Positions 1 to 7,504 of a stretch of 35,437 bases of DNA are shown here, piece by piece (the stretch's first letter is position 1; each line of letters starts with the position of its first letter). The notes under the pieces are model-generated. The model worked only from the letters and a program-made list of their open reading frames with translations, made no database searches and had not been told where the DNA came from. The position numbers and the translations under genes were made by a program. Source of the DNA: Rhodospirillaceae bacterium (GTDB lineage: Bacteria; Pseudomonadota; Alphaproteobacteria; GCA-2731375); assembly GCA_018660265.1 (NCBI GenBank), contig JABJKS010000053.1:1-35437 (forward strand), given 5' to 3'.

Positions 1-2
1 AA

Positions 3-2717
3 ATTCTCGCCCTGGCCCTTGCGACAGGTCGGTGTTATTGGTCGGATCATCGCATCAACACGGCACCGCTGACCCCGGGGCCCTGGGCGCAAGCAAGCGA
101 ACGCTGGCAGATGGACGGCATGGGTGCCCAGAATTTTGAACTTGGTGTCTCCGAATTTTGTGAGGCGATTATCCTGCCGCTGGTACCCCCGTGGTATTAT
201 GACCCGCTAACTAGCCAGTGCGGACCGCTAAAAACAGACACCGCACCAACCCTGTGCGCCACGTTGCTGACGGCACCATCCATCAGCGCAGGGGATGCGG
301 GCGCGTTTCGCCGTGCTTTGCAGGATCGCCTGAAAGACAGCGACATTCTCCTGCCCTCAGCGCCAACCAGAACGATCCGTCACGAGATCAAACCCAGACC
401 CCACCTGACACTGAAGCACGTCACTTTCCAGCCTGATCCGTGGAACAGGCGCAATCCTCACGAACCGCCGGAAGAGTTTGCCTTTGCCGCCCTTGATTTT
501 TCTTATGATGGGCTAAAGGTTTTGCCACAAGACAGCCGTCAGGAGCTTGAAGTCCTGAAAGCCGATACACTTGCCATCGCACCTCGCAACTGGAACGCTG
601 AAGACGAAGCGATGGAGGTTTTGGACCGTATGGGGCTGGCCCCCTTGTACGATGTCGTTTCCTTCAGGACGTCTGACGAAATTGACCAGTCTTGTTATGC
701 GTTTGAAGATTACACTGCAGGCATGAACTGGCTTCGTTTCATACATGGTGACGTGCCGGATCTGGTGCGCATGGGCTGGAAAGTGGAAATCAGTGATGAC
801 TTTCCGTACATCATGGCGGGGGCGGCTGAAGACTGGTCCCTGACCTTTGAAAGCCGTGATATCGACTGGTTCAGCCTGTCGCTTGGTGTGGAAGTCGACG
901 GCCAGATCATTAATTTGATTCCGGTTCTGGTGGATGTGTTTCGCCAAATGCCCGACGATGTGGACGAGGAAGCATTCGACTACATGATGTTTGGCTTGGA
1001 TGAAACCGCCTTCCTGCCGGTGGGCGAAAGACGATTCATCACCTTTCCCGCAGAACGTCTGCGCCCGGTTCTCAAAACCCTGTTCGAGCTGTTTTCCGAC
1101 AAGGACACCAACCCGGAGAAAATCAGCCGTCTACGTCTGGGTGAAATTTCCGCCCTTGAGGAAGCTGCCATCCAGTCCGGCGCGATTATTGAGGGCTGCA
1201 ACACTCTGCGCGCCCTTGCTAACAATCTTGCCGACGGGGCAAGGGTTAGCAAAACACCCATTCCTGCCGGATTTCATGCCACCTTGCGCCCCTATCAGGC
1301 TGACGGTCTTGACTGGTTACAGTTTCTGGCGCGATCCGGTCTTGGCGGGATCCTGGCCGATGACATGGGACTGGGGAAAACCGTGCAAACCCTCGCCCAT
1401 ATCCTGGCGGAAAAGGGGAGCGGCCGCCTCGACAGACCATGTCTGCTGGTCATGCCCACCAGCCTGATCCCCAACTGGCGGATCGAGGCTGAACGCTTTG
1501 CTCCATCGTTGAAACTGCTGACCCTTCATGGCCCGGACCGCAAGCAATACTTTGAAGACATCGTGAACGCCGACGTGGTTTTGACCACCTATCCCCTGGT
1601 CCACCGGGATCGGGAAGCCCTGCTGAAACAGGATTACCACCTTGCCATTTTCGACGAAGCTCAGGCGATCAAAAACCCGACAGCCAATGCGGCCAAATTT
1701 GCCTGTGAAGTTAGTGCGTGGCAAAAGATATGCCTGAGCGGCACTCCGGTTGAAAACCACCTCGGCGAACTGTGGTCGTTATTCCATTGCGTGGTTCCTG
1801 GATTGCTGGGCGAAAGCAAGGCCTTCGGGAAGAGCTTCCGCAATCCGATTGAAAAGCATGGAAACGCGGAGAAGCAAACGATCCTCAATCGCCGGGTGAA
1901 CCCGTTTCTACTGCGACGAACCAAGGAGGCAGTTGCAACCGAACTGCCACCTAAAACAGAAACAATTGAGCATGTGGCGCTGGACGGCAAGCAACGGGAT
2001 TTGTACGAAACCGTGCGCCTGGCGATGGATAAGAAAGTTCGAGCCGAAATCGCCACCAAAGGGATGGCGCGCAGCCACATCACCGTGCTGGATGCGTTGT
2101 TGAAGCTGCGCCAGACCTGTTGTGACCCGCGCCTGGTCAAGCTGAAAAGTGCGCGCAAGGTCAGCGCTTCCGCGAAACTGGAACGTCTGTGCGAAATGCT
2201 TCCCGAACTGATTGAGGACGGACGACGGATCCTTTTGTTTTCACAGTTCACAGCTATGTTGGCCCTGATCGAGGACGAGCTTGGCAAACTAGAAATTCCC
2301 TTTGTCAAACTGACCGGCCAGACAAAGGACCGCGAAACCCCGGTGCGCCAGTTCCAGGCGGGTGAAGTCCCGCTCTTTCTAATCAGCCTCAAGGCTGGAG
2401 GTACGGGCCTGAACCTGACAGCGGCGGATACGGTGATCCACTATGATCCATGGTGGAACCCAGCGGTGGAAAACCAGGCCACGGACCGCGCTCACCGCAT
2501 CGGCCAGGACAAGCCGGTCTTTGTCTATAAACTAGCAGCCCGGGGCACCGTCGAAGAACGCATGATCGAAATGCAGGCCCGGAAATCAGCCCTCGCTGAG
2601 GCCCTGTACGATGACAAAGCAGACCCGGGCAAACACCTGAGCGAAGATGACATATCTTGGCTGCTAGCTCCTCTGGAACAGGGCAGCGTCGCGTCGAATT
2701 TTGAAGTCGGCCCGTGA
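3..2717 (+). CDS. SNF2-family DEAD/DEAH-box helicase, 5'-truncated by window edge
   Basis: This is an ATP-dependent SNF2/Swi2-type DNA translocase. The frame is open from base 3 with no stop, and the residues before the first Met at 111 (TGRCYWSD, PLTPGP) look like the N-terminal part of bacterial SNF2 helicases, so the true start lies outside the window. The N-terminal third is the variable region of these proteins. The helicase core has motif I (DDMGLGKT, about 1359-1382), a DEAQ box rather than DEAH (about 1653-1664), motif III (SGTPVENHLGELWS), and in the second RecA lobe LFSQF, the GGTGLNL motif and motif VI (DRAHRIGQ, about 2483-2506). All core motifs are intact up to the TGA at 2715-2717. 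Such proteins act in DNA repair, RNA polymerase recycling or defence islands; the role here is not determined. It lies on the inferred island side of the att site at 4756-4800. Confidence 0.93.
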   Translation: MLALALATGRCYWSDHRINTAPLTPGPWAQASERWQMDGMGAQNFELGVSEFCEAIILPLVPPWYYDPLTSQCGPLKTDTAPTLCATLLTAPSISAGDAGAFRRALQDRLKDSDILLPSAPTRTIRHEIKPRPHLTLKHVTFQPDPWNRRNPHEPPEEFAFAALDFSYDGLKVLPQDSRQELEVLKADTLAIAPRNWNAEDEAMEVLDRMGLAPLYDVVSFRTSDEIDQSCYAFEDYTAGMNWLRFIHGDVPDLVRMGWKVEISDDFPYIMAGAAEDWSLTFESRDIDWFSLSLGVEVDGQIINLIPVLVDVFRQMPDDVDEEAFDYMMFGLDETAFLPVGERRFITFPAERLRPVLKTLFELFSDKDTNPEKISRLRLGEISALEEAAIQSGAIIEGCNTLRALANNLADGARVSKTPIPAGFHATLRPYQADGLDWLQFLARSGLGGILADDMGLGKTVQTLAHILAEKGSGRLDRPCLLVMPTSLIPNWRIEAERFAPSLKLLTLHGPDRKQYFEDIVNADVVLTTYPLVHRDREALLKQDYHLAIFDEAQAIKNPTANAAKFACEVSAWQKICLSGTPVENHLGELWSLFHCVVPGLLGESKAFGKSFRNPIEKHGNAEKQTILNRRVNPFLLRRTKEAVATELPPKTETIEHVALDGKQRDLYETVRLAMDKKVRAEIATKGMARSHITVLDALLKLRQTCCDPRLVKLKSARKVSASAKLERLCEMLPELIEDGRRILLFSQFTAMLALIEDELGKLEIPFVKLTGQTKDRETPVRQFQAGEVPLFLISLKAGGTGLNLTAADTVIHYDPWWNPAVENQATDRAHRIGQDKPVFVYKLAARGTVEERMIEMQARKSALAEALYDDKADPGKHLSEDDISWLLAPLEQGSVASNFEVGP

Positions 2718-2806
2718 TCTCAGGTGCCCAAATTTGCCGAAACCTGCTTCCGCGCTGGTCCGCTCGTCTAAGTTCAGGGCCGATCTATGCGGCGGTGACA
2801 AAGTAG

Positions 2807-3295
2807 ACCACGGGAGCGGCGGCTAAGCACACCCGTCGCTGGGCAAAACAGGGTAGCCGGCCCACGGCACCAAAGGGCCAACGCACTAAATCAGCCTATA
2901 TCTTCGGCGCTATCTGTCCCGCTCGTGGGGTTGGTGCCGGCCTGGTCTTGCCACGATGCAACACCCAGTCCATGCAATGGCATTTCGAGGAGATCTCATC
3001 ACAAGTCAGCCCGGGCGCCCATGGCATGCTGAATGTTGATCCCGCCGGATGTCATACTACCGGTAAGCTGGATATTCCTACCAACATCACACTGCTGCCA
3101 TTGCCACCAAGATCGCCCGAATTGAACCCGGTTGAGAATATCTTGCAGTTCATGCGCGACAGCTGGCTATTCAACAGGATCTTCAAATCTTTCGATGAGA
3201 TCGTCGCAATATGCTACGAGGCTTGGAATAGGCCGATCGATCAGCCGTGGAAGATCATGTCCATCGGTCTGCGCAAATGGGCCCATGGGTACTGA
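2807..3295 (+). pseudogene. IS630-family transposase, C-terminal remnant
   Basis: The open frame after the TAG at 2804-2806 reads RRWAKQGSRP, then TKSAYIFGAICP, LVLPRCNT and near the end LPPRSPELNPVENI. These are the order and wording of the C-terminal half of IS630-type DDE transposases, where the last motif carries the catalytic Glu (LNPVENI). The N-terminal helix-turn-helix half and the first catalytic Asp are absent, and no start codon with a ribosome binding site is seen. A TTG at 2948 would give only 115 residues. A functional transposase is about 330-350 residues, so this is a dead fragment. No clear terminal inverted repeats were found around it. Confidence 0.85.
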
Positions 3296-3355
3296 TTAAT
3301 GCCCTCTGGTATTAGCCCCCCGCGTGATGCCGACAACCTGTCGTCGTTGGCGCTA

Positions 3356-4597
3356 CTAAACAGTGCCTATCGTCGATCCAAGCCAGTTGGCCCAGGTTTC
3401 CATTGCTTGGCGTTTCTCAGGTAAATATCCCCATCGATCATAATGCACGCTGCCCACGTCCGTCATAGCGTGTCCTTGAAGCCGGTTACGGAGTTCGAGG
3501 TCAATGCCTATGGACCCGGCTAGCGTTTTGAAGGTGCGCCGACAGTCCCGTGGTGCGAATGATACGATATCGTTGTTGCAGCAGAACCGGTGAACCGCTT
3601 GATACAGGGCATCTGCTTTGCGAGGCTGAATGAGGTCTTTGTGTGGGTATAGCCATTCGGCATGCTCGGTCGCTGTTCGTACTTGGTTGAGGAGGTCCAG
3701 ATGGAAATCTGTCAGCGGCACTAAGTGTGGTTCCGTCGCATCGTGGCGGTTCTTTCGTCGTTCTGCCGGGATCGTCCACAACCCTTCGGCCAAATCAAAC
3801 TCACGCCAATTGGCTTGGAGAACTTCTTCGACCCGCTGGCCGGTAGCGATCAATAATTTTACAGCCAGATGAGAGGGCAGGGAGATGCTGGTCCCGTGCC
3901 AGACTAAAGCAACTTCTTCAGCGGACAATGACCGCTGGCCGACGGGTTTCCTGCGCACAGCCTTCTTGGTATTGGCAACCGGATTATGTGACAGACAAAA
4001 ATCCGGAACGCGGCCCCGCCACCTGGTCATTGTCCTGGCATGAAGCCCAAATTCAAAGGCCGCACGCAAATACGCCCGGACGTTATCGGCGTGGACCAGG
4101 GCGCCACGCTGAACGATCGGGGTCAGGACATCAAGGATGTCGTCCGTGGTAATGTCGGCGGCGACAGTCCCCCCGATAAACTCATCAATATGCTTGTTGA
4201 AGATGCGTCGGACTTCGGGCGCGGACCGTTTTCTGTCCATTTCAAGGTCGGCAATATAGGCGTCGAACAAGGCGCGCACGTTGGGCCGGGCCGCCAATTC
4301 AACATCGGTTTTGCGGGCCTTCTTGATGGTCTCCTTGGGGTCGACGCCAATTGCCAGTTCATCTCGAAAAGCCTGGGCCTTGCCCCGGGCATCTTTCAGG
4401 CTGGTAGCCGGATAGCGGCCTAGATTGACCTGCGTTCGCTTGCCAGTGGTTGGCGAAGTATAGCCAAGGAAAAAGGTCTTGCTGCCAGCCGGAGCCACCG
4501 CCAGGCCGAAGCCCTTGGCCAGCGAATTGCCGTCGCGCAGGCGATAGACGGACTTGCGCGGTTTGGCGTTCCTTAGGGTGCGATCGGTCAGGGTCAT
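3356..4597 (-). CDS. P4-type tyrosine integrase
   Basis: This is a site-specific tyrosine recombinase of 413 residues, full length for the family. The N-terminal DUF4102-type arm-binding domain (about 1-90: NAKPR, RDGNSLAKGFGL, LGRYPATSLKDAR) is followed by a core-binding domain (about 105-205) and the catalytic domain (about 220-400). Candidate active-site residues are R255 (ATGQRVEE), H291, R353 in PRDCRRTFKT, H376 (LQGHAMTD) and nucleophile Y386 (HYDRWGY). In box II the usual His is replaced by Arg (R350), a variant that I recall from some P4-type integrases. The gene starts 158 bp from a 45-nt copy of the tRNA-fMet 3' end, as expected for tRNA-targeting integrases of genomic islands. It looks intact, so the island could still be excisable if the other attachment site exists. 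Confidence 0.95.
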   Translation of the reverse strand: MTLTDRTLRNAKPRKSVYRLRDGNSLAKGFGLAVAPAGSKTFFLGYTSPTTGKRTQVNLGRYPATSLKDARGKAQAFRDELAIGVDPKETIKKARKTDVELAARPNVRALFDAYIADLEMDRKRSAPEVRRIFNKHIDEFIGGTVAADITTDDILDVLTPIVQRGALVHADNVRAYLRAAFEFGLHARTMTRWRGRVPDFCLSHNPVANTKKAVRRKPVGQRSLSAEEVALVWHGTSISLPSHLAVKLLIATGQRVEEVLQANWREFDLAEGLWTIPAERRKNRHDATEPHLVPLTDFHLDLLNQVRTATEHAEWLYPHKDLIQPRKADALYQAVHRFCCNNDIVSFAPRDCRRTFKTLAGSIGIDLELRNRLQGHAMTDVGSVHYDRWGYLPEKRQAMETWANWLGSTIGTV

Positions 4598-4755
4598 AAA
4601 AATTGCCGCGTAATTGCTACGTTAGGGTCTGTAATTCGGTGTTATCACGTGTTGTTCCATGTTACACCTATCAGCGCCAAATGCCAGAGAAACTCTATAT
4701 TTATCAACGAGAAAACGGCTGTTATGTTGGAGTTTTGAGAGCCGGGCTATGCTCA

Positions 4756-4800
4756 CTCATAACCTGAAGGTCGTAGGTTCAAATCCTACCCCCGCAACCA
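4756..4800 (+). other. tRNA-fMet 3'-end copy, probable att site
   Basis: These 45 nt match the 3' part of an alphaproteobacterial initiator tRNA: anticodon loop CTCATAACC, the CTGAAGG stretch, a perfect T arm (GTAGG, TTCAAAT, CCTAC) and the encoded end CCCCGCAACCA. The upstream bases cannot form a proper anticodon stem partner for CCTGA, nor the 5' acceptor strand, so a functional tRNA is not encoded. Faint resemblance to the D-arm region (4730-4755) leaves open that it is a decayed full tRNA copy. Position and orientation fit the attR-type scar of an island integrated in tRNA-fMet. A + strand 3' fragment puts the element on its left and old chromosome on its right. An intact tRNA-fMet would then be expected left of the window. 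Confidence 0.8.
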
Positions 4801-4830
4801 AATCGAAAAAAACAACGCTATTACAGTCGC

Positions 4831-4910
4831 TTGCAGGGTATAAATCTGTGGCGAAACCTGTAACGCGCAAAATCAACAGCTTAGGTCAGCAGGTTCAAAT
4901 CACCCTGCAA
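4831..4910 (+). repeat. Degenerate tRNA-like inverted repeat
   Basis: TTGCAGGGT at 4831-4839 is perfectly complementary to ACCCTGCAA at 4902-4910, giving an 80-nt unit bounded by a 9-bp stem, the size of a tRNA with its acceptor stem. Just inside the right arm lies AGGTTCAAATC, identical to the T-arm core of the att copy 100 bp to the left. A regular T stem of its own cannot be drawn, because CCTGC would have to serve both stems, and the end is TCA instead of CCA. It may be a decayed second attachment-site or tRNA fragment, or a chance hairpin. Confidence 0.35.
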
Positions 4911-5165
4911 TCAACATACGGCACGGCGCCCGCGTCAATAGGGTTATGTCCGTGTAGCTTTCGTGGGCAAGCCACGCTCGGCACCATGTTCCTTTAAGTG
5001 CGGATGATATCTTCGATCCCAACTCGACGAGCCATTGGGGCGACCAGGGGCCTCCCGGTAGAATGATGTGGTGATATTTGCCTTGGCGTTGATGGATGCG
5101 CCAGGCAAGCCAGTGGCGGCGAACGTGAATTGACAATCAGTGTCGGCTTGCTATCGTGAAACCCA
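4911..5165. other. Intergenic stretch without a recognisable gene
   Basis: Between the tRNA-like repeat and the hairpin repeats nothing can be assigned with confidence. On the minus strand a 78-codon frame (4900-5136) reads HWLAWRIHQRQGKYHHI and PGGPWSP, which looks more protein-like than random. However, it has no clear ribosome binding site, overlaps the inverted repeat and matches no family I can name. It could be a fragment of a decayed gene beside the old insertion site. Confidence 0.4.
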
Positions 5166-5190
5166 GAGCATTTCCGATCAGGAAATGCTC
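5166..5190. repeat. Perfect 10-bp hairpin repeat
   Basis: GAGCATTTCC and GGAAATGCTC form a perfect 10-bp stem around the loop GATCA. Hairpins of the form GAGCATTTCC..GGAAATGCTC are a common dispersed palindromic type in alphaproteobacterial intergenic regions. No T-run follows, so it is not a classical terminator. It sits 15 bp before a second, longer palindromic element. Confidence 0.7.
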
Positions 5191-5205
5191 AGACTCTTAA
5201 GAACA

Positions 5206-5274
5206 GAGCAATTTTTCCAATCAATTAGAATCGCCCCAGTACTTAGGGCGATTCACGTTGGATCGGAATTGCTC
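5206..5274. repeat. Long imperfect palindromic element (REP/MITE-like)
   Basis: The outer arms GAGCAATT (5206-5213) and AATTGCTC (5267-5274) and the inner arms GAATCGCCC and GGGCGATTC pair across a 9-nt centre, forming a roughly 69-nt imperfect hairpin. It ends 31 bp upstream of the DUF169 start and may influence its expression. A diverged relative appears at 21603-21738, which argues for a dispersed repeat family rather than a local operator. Confidence 0.6.
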
Positions 5275-5305
5275 TAGAATAACGGGCGGTATGGAGAGAA
5301 CGATT

Positions 5306-6100
5306 ATGACCACGACAAATTGTTTCAATGATGAAAAAGAGTATGACTTTGCTGCCATTGTGGACGGATTGAACCGTTATCTTCGCCTAAAGGCAACGCC
5401 GATCGGCATGAAGCGGTTCAAATCGGTGGCGGAGATGGAGGCGGTTCCAAAAATCCGGCGACCGGACCCGAATGAGAAACTGGCGATGGATCAGGTCGTC
5501 GGCCAAAGCCGCTGGATCGGCTATACCCTTGGCATCACCATGGACAATTTGATGGGTGCGCAATGCGGTGCCGTCGTCGGTCTGCACGCGCGCACTGAGG
5601 AATGGTTATCGGGTGATCGGATGAATGGCGTCTGGTACGGCACCTCGGAAGACAGCGCGGCGCATCAGTCAGCCATGACCTGCGCCCCCCACGGTGACTA
5701 TGAAGCCATCGCGACCTCGCCGCTGATCTCGGGCCGATTAGACAACCCCGATATCTGCCTGCTTTATATGACACCGGGGCAGATGATTACGTTCATCAAC
5801 GGCCTGCAGTTCCTGAACTACAAAAAATATGAATTCACCTGCGTGGGAGAGAGCGCCTGCGCCGATTCCTGGGGCAAGGCGCTCAGCACGGGCGAGCCGT
5901 CGGTCTCTATCCCCTGCTATGCGGAGCGCAAGTTCGGCGGTGTCCAGGATGACGAAATGCTGGTGGCGTTGCCGCCGAGCTATTTGCCGAGCGTGGTTGA
6001 AGGGCTGGAGCAATTAAGTCGAAATGGCCTGCGTTATCCAATTCCAAACCATGGCATTCAAAAATCGCCGCTGGACAGCATATCGAAAAGCTACGGCTAG
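5306..6100 (+). CDS. DUF169-domain protein
   Basis: The protein has 264 residues if started at ATG 5306, which has GGAGAG seven bases upstream. An in-frame TTG at 5258 lies inside the palindromic repeat and is not a credible start. The sequence fits the DUF169 (COG2043) family: a start with LNRYLRLKATPIGMK, a central AQCGAVVGL segment with a Cys, the stretch DICLLYMTPGQM, and GESACADSWGKAL and SIPCYAERKFGG with further Cys residues. Members are soluble proteins of unknown biochemical function, and the conserved cysteines suggest metal or cofactor binding. It appears monocistronic: repeats lie upstream and a flavoprotein gene remnant lies downstream on the other strand. Confidence 0.88.
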   Translation: MTTTNCFNDEKEYDFAAIVDGLNRYLRLKATPIGMKRFKSVAEMEAVPKIRRPDPNEKLAMDQVVGQSRWIGYTLGITMDNLMGAQCGAVVGLHARTEEWLSGDRMNGVWYGTSEDSAAHQSAMTCAPHGDYEAIATSPLISGRLDNPDICLLYMTPGQMITFINGLQFLNYKKYEFTCVGESACADSWGKALSTGEPSVSIPCYAERKFGGVQDDEMLVALPPSYLPSVVEGLEQLSRNGLRYPIPNHGIQKSPLDSISKSYG

Positions 6101-6118
6101 CCGCGCGAGGCAGCGGCT
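6099..6118 (+). terminator. Short stem-loop at the end of the DUF169 gene
   Basis: AGCCGC and GCGGCT form a 6-bp GC-rich stem with an 8-nt loop that begins inside the stop codon region. No U-tract follows directly, so it is at best a weak transcription terminator. Confidence 0.3.
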
Positions 6119-6271
6119 CAGAAGGTCGAGTTGCAATAATTTATTTAGATTAAGGCTGCCATTATGGAGGATCTCCTAACCGGCAAAATTCCTGTGAATT
6201 TGCTCCCGAACGCTGTGCTGGATGGTCTTGATGCCGTCTTCTCCACACCACGCCCAATCGTCCCAATCCGC

Positions 6272-6364
6272 CCCCAGCAGGTCGCCTGCGGCGAAGAGGC
6301 CGGGGATGGATTTGTCTTTTCGGGAGAACAGCACCGGGACCGCGTTGTTATCGTCAAATTGCAA
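6272..6364 (-). pseudogene. Flavoprotein dehydrogenase C-terminal remnant
   Basis: The minus-strand frame here reads FDDNNAV, then SIPGLFAAGDLLG, the conserved FAD-binding end of fumarate-reductase/TcuA-type flavoproteins (compare IDDNNAV and SIPGLFAAGELVGG in the gene at 15161-16666). The catalytic and N-terminal domains are absent, and past the Gly-rich segment the frame loses all similarity (WDDWAWCGEDGI). At the DNA level, 6283-6317 and 15292-15326 are identical at 33 of 35 positions. It is therefore a fragment of a related gene or a partial duplication, not a functional unit. Confidence 0.75.
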
Positions 6365-6513
6365 CGGTTCAACTGAACTGCTTTCCTGCAAGGTCCCCGA
6401 CTTTAAGATAGGGTTCGTTCACCGGTTTGAGGTCGTGGAGAACTGACGGGGTAGCGTGGCGTTCGCTATGCCATTAGCATGGAACTTGTGATTTGTTTGA
6501 TGGGGGTATGACG

Positions 6514-7470
6514 ATGAAGTTTGGCGTGCATTTTGGGTCCCGTGGGGTCGCGGGCGATCCCGATACACTTAAGGCCATTGCCCAGAAGGCCGAAGAACTG
6601 GGTTATGATCATTTCGGTATGAGCGATCACGTCGTCGTCGCCACGGACGTCGAAAGCGCTTATCCGTATTCGGAAAGCGGAAAATTCTTTGCCCAGGACA
6701 CCGGCGTCTCGTTGGAACAGGTGACGGCACTTGGTTTCGTGGCGGCCGCGACCGATCGTATTCAACTTTTGACCTCGGTTCTGGTCTTGCCCCATCGTCA
6801 TCCCGTCCTGGCCGCCAAGATGCTTTCGACCGTCGATGTGCTCTCCAAGGGGCGGCTTATCGCGGGCGTTGGCGTCGGCTGGATGGCGGAGGAGATTGCC
6901 CTGCTTGGTGGGCCGCCGTTTGCCGATCGGGCCAAGGCATCTGATGAATACATCGAAGCCTTTCGCGAATTATGGACAGCAGAGGCCCCGGCACGGCACG
7001 GCGCGCATGTTTCGTTCGATAACCTGTTGTTTGCCCCGAAATCCGGGCAAAGCCCGCACGCACCGATCTGGGTGGGTGGCGAAGCAAAGGGTGCGCTGCG
7101 GCGCGCGGGGCGGCTCGGCGATGGCTGGTATCCCGTTGCCGCCAATCCACGATTGCCATTGGACACACCGGATCTGTACGGCCAGGCGCTGGCCGATGTG
7201 CGCGGCCATGCAGAACAAGCGGGGCGAAACCCGGAAGCCATTGCCGGCGCATTACTGGCAATCTACAGCCGTATTGGGTCTGAACTGGACGGGCGCGATG
7301 GCGGTCGTCTGGCATTCACGGGTAACGCGCAGGCCATCGTCGACGACATTAGTCAATTCCAGGAACGCGGTCTGCAACATTTCCTGATCGGCGGTGATGG
7401 CGACGATTACCAGGGCACAGCCGATCGGTTGGAGCTTTTTGCGACCGAAGTAATGGCAAAATTCCGATAG
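6514..7470 (+). CDS. LLM-class F420/FMN-dependent oxidoreductase
   Basis: This is a luciferase-like TIM-barrel oxidoreductase of about 318 residues. It opens with MKFGVHFGS and has the family signatures AEELGYDHFGMSDHV, LTSVLVLPHRHPVLAAKMLSTVDVLSKGR, GVGVGWMAEE, PIWVGGEAKGALRRAGRLGDGW and a closing HFLIGGDG. This pattern matches the Rv2161c-like subgroup annotated as F420-dependent; use of FMN cannot be excluded. I placed the start at ATG 6514, with GGGGGT about seven bases before it; ATG 6508 is the alternative, and the TTG at 6493 is unlikely. The substrate is unknown. It converges with the molybdenum hydroxylase gene, leaving 34 bp between the stops. Confidence 0.9.
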   Translation: MKFGVHFGSRGVAGDPDTLKAIAQKAEELGYDHFGMSDHVVVATDVESAYPYSESGKFFAQDTGVSLEQVTALGFVAAATDRIQLLTSVLVLPHRHPVLAAKMLSTVDVLSKGRLIAGVGVGWMAEEIALLGGPPFADRAKASDEYIEAFRELWTAEAPARHGAHVSFDNLLFAPKSGQSPHAPIWVGGEAKGALRRAGRLGDGWYPVAANPRLPLDTPDLYGQALADVRGHAEQAGRNPEAIAGALLAIYSRIGSELDGRDGGRLAFTGNAQAIVDDISQFQERGLQHFLIGGDGDDYQGTADRLELFATEVMAKFR

Positions 7471-7504
7471 GTCGGCGTCCGTAAAAAGCCAGGTTAGTTG
7501 ATGC

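Noticed and set aside
4756-4800. Functional tRNA gene
   Set aside because: Only the 3' part is present; the 5' acceptor strand and the 5' side of the anticodon stem cannot be found upstream.
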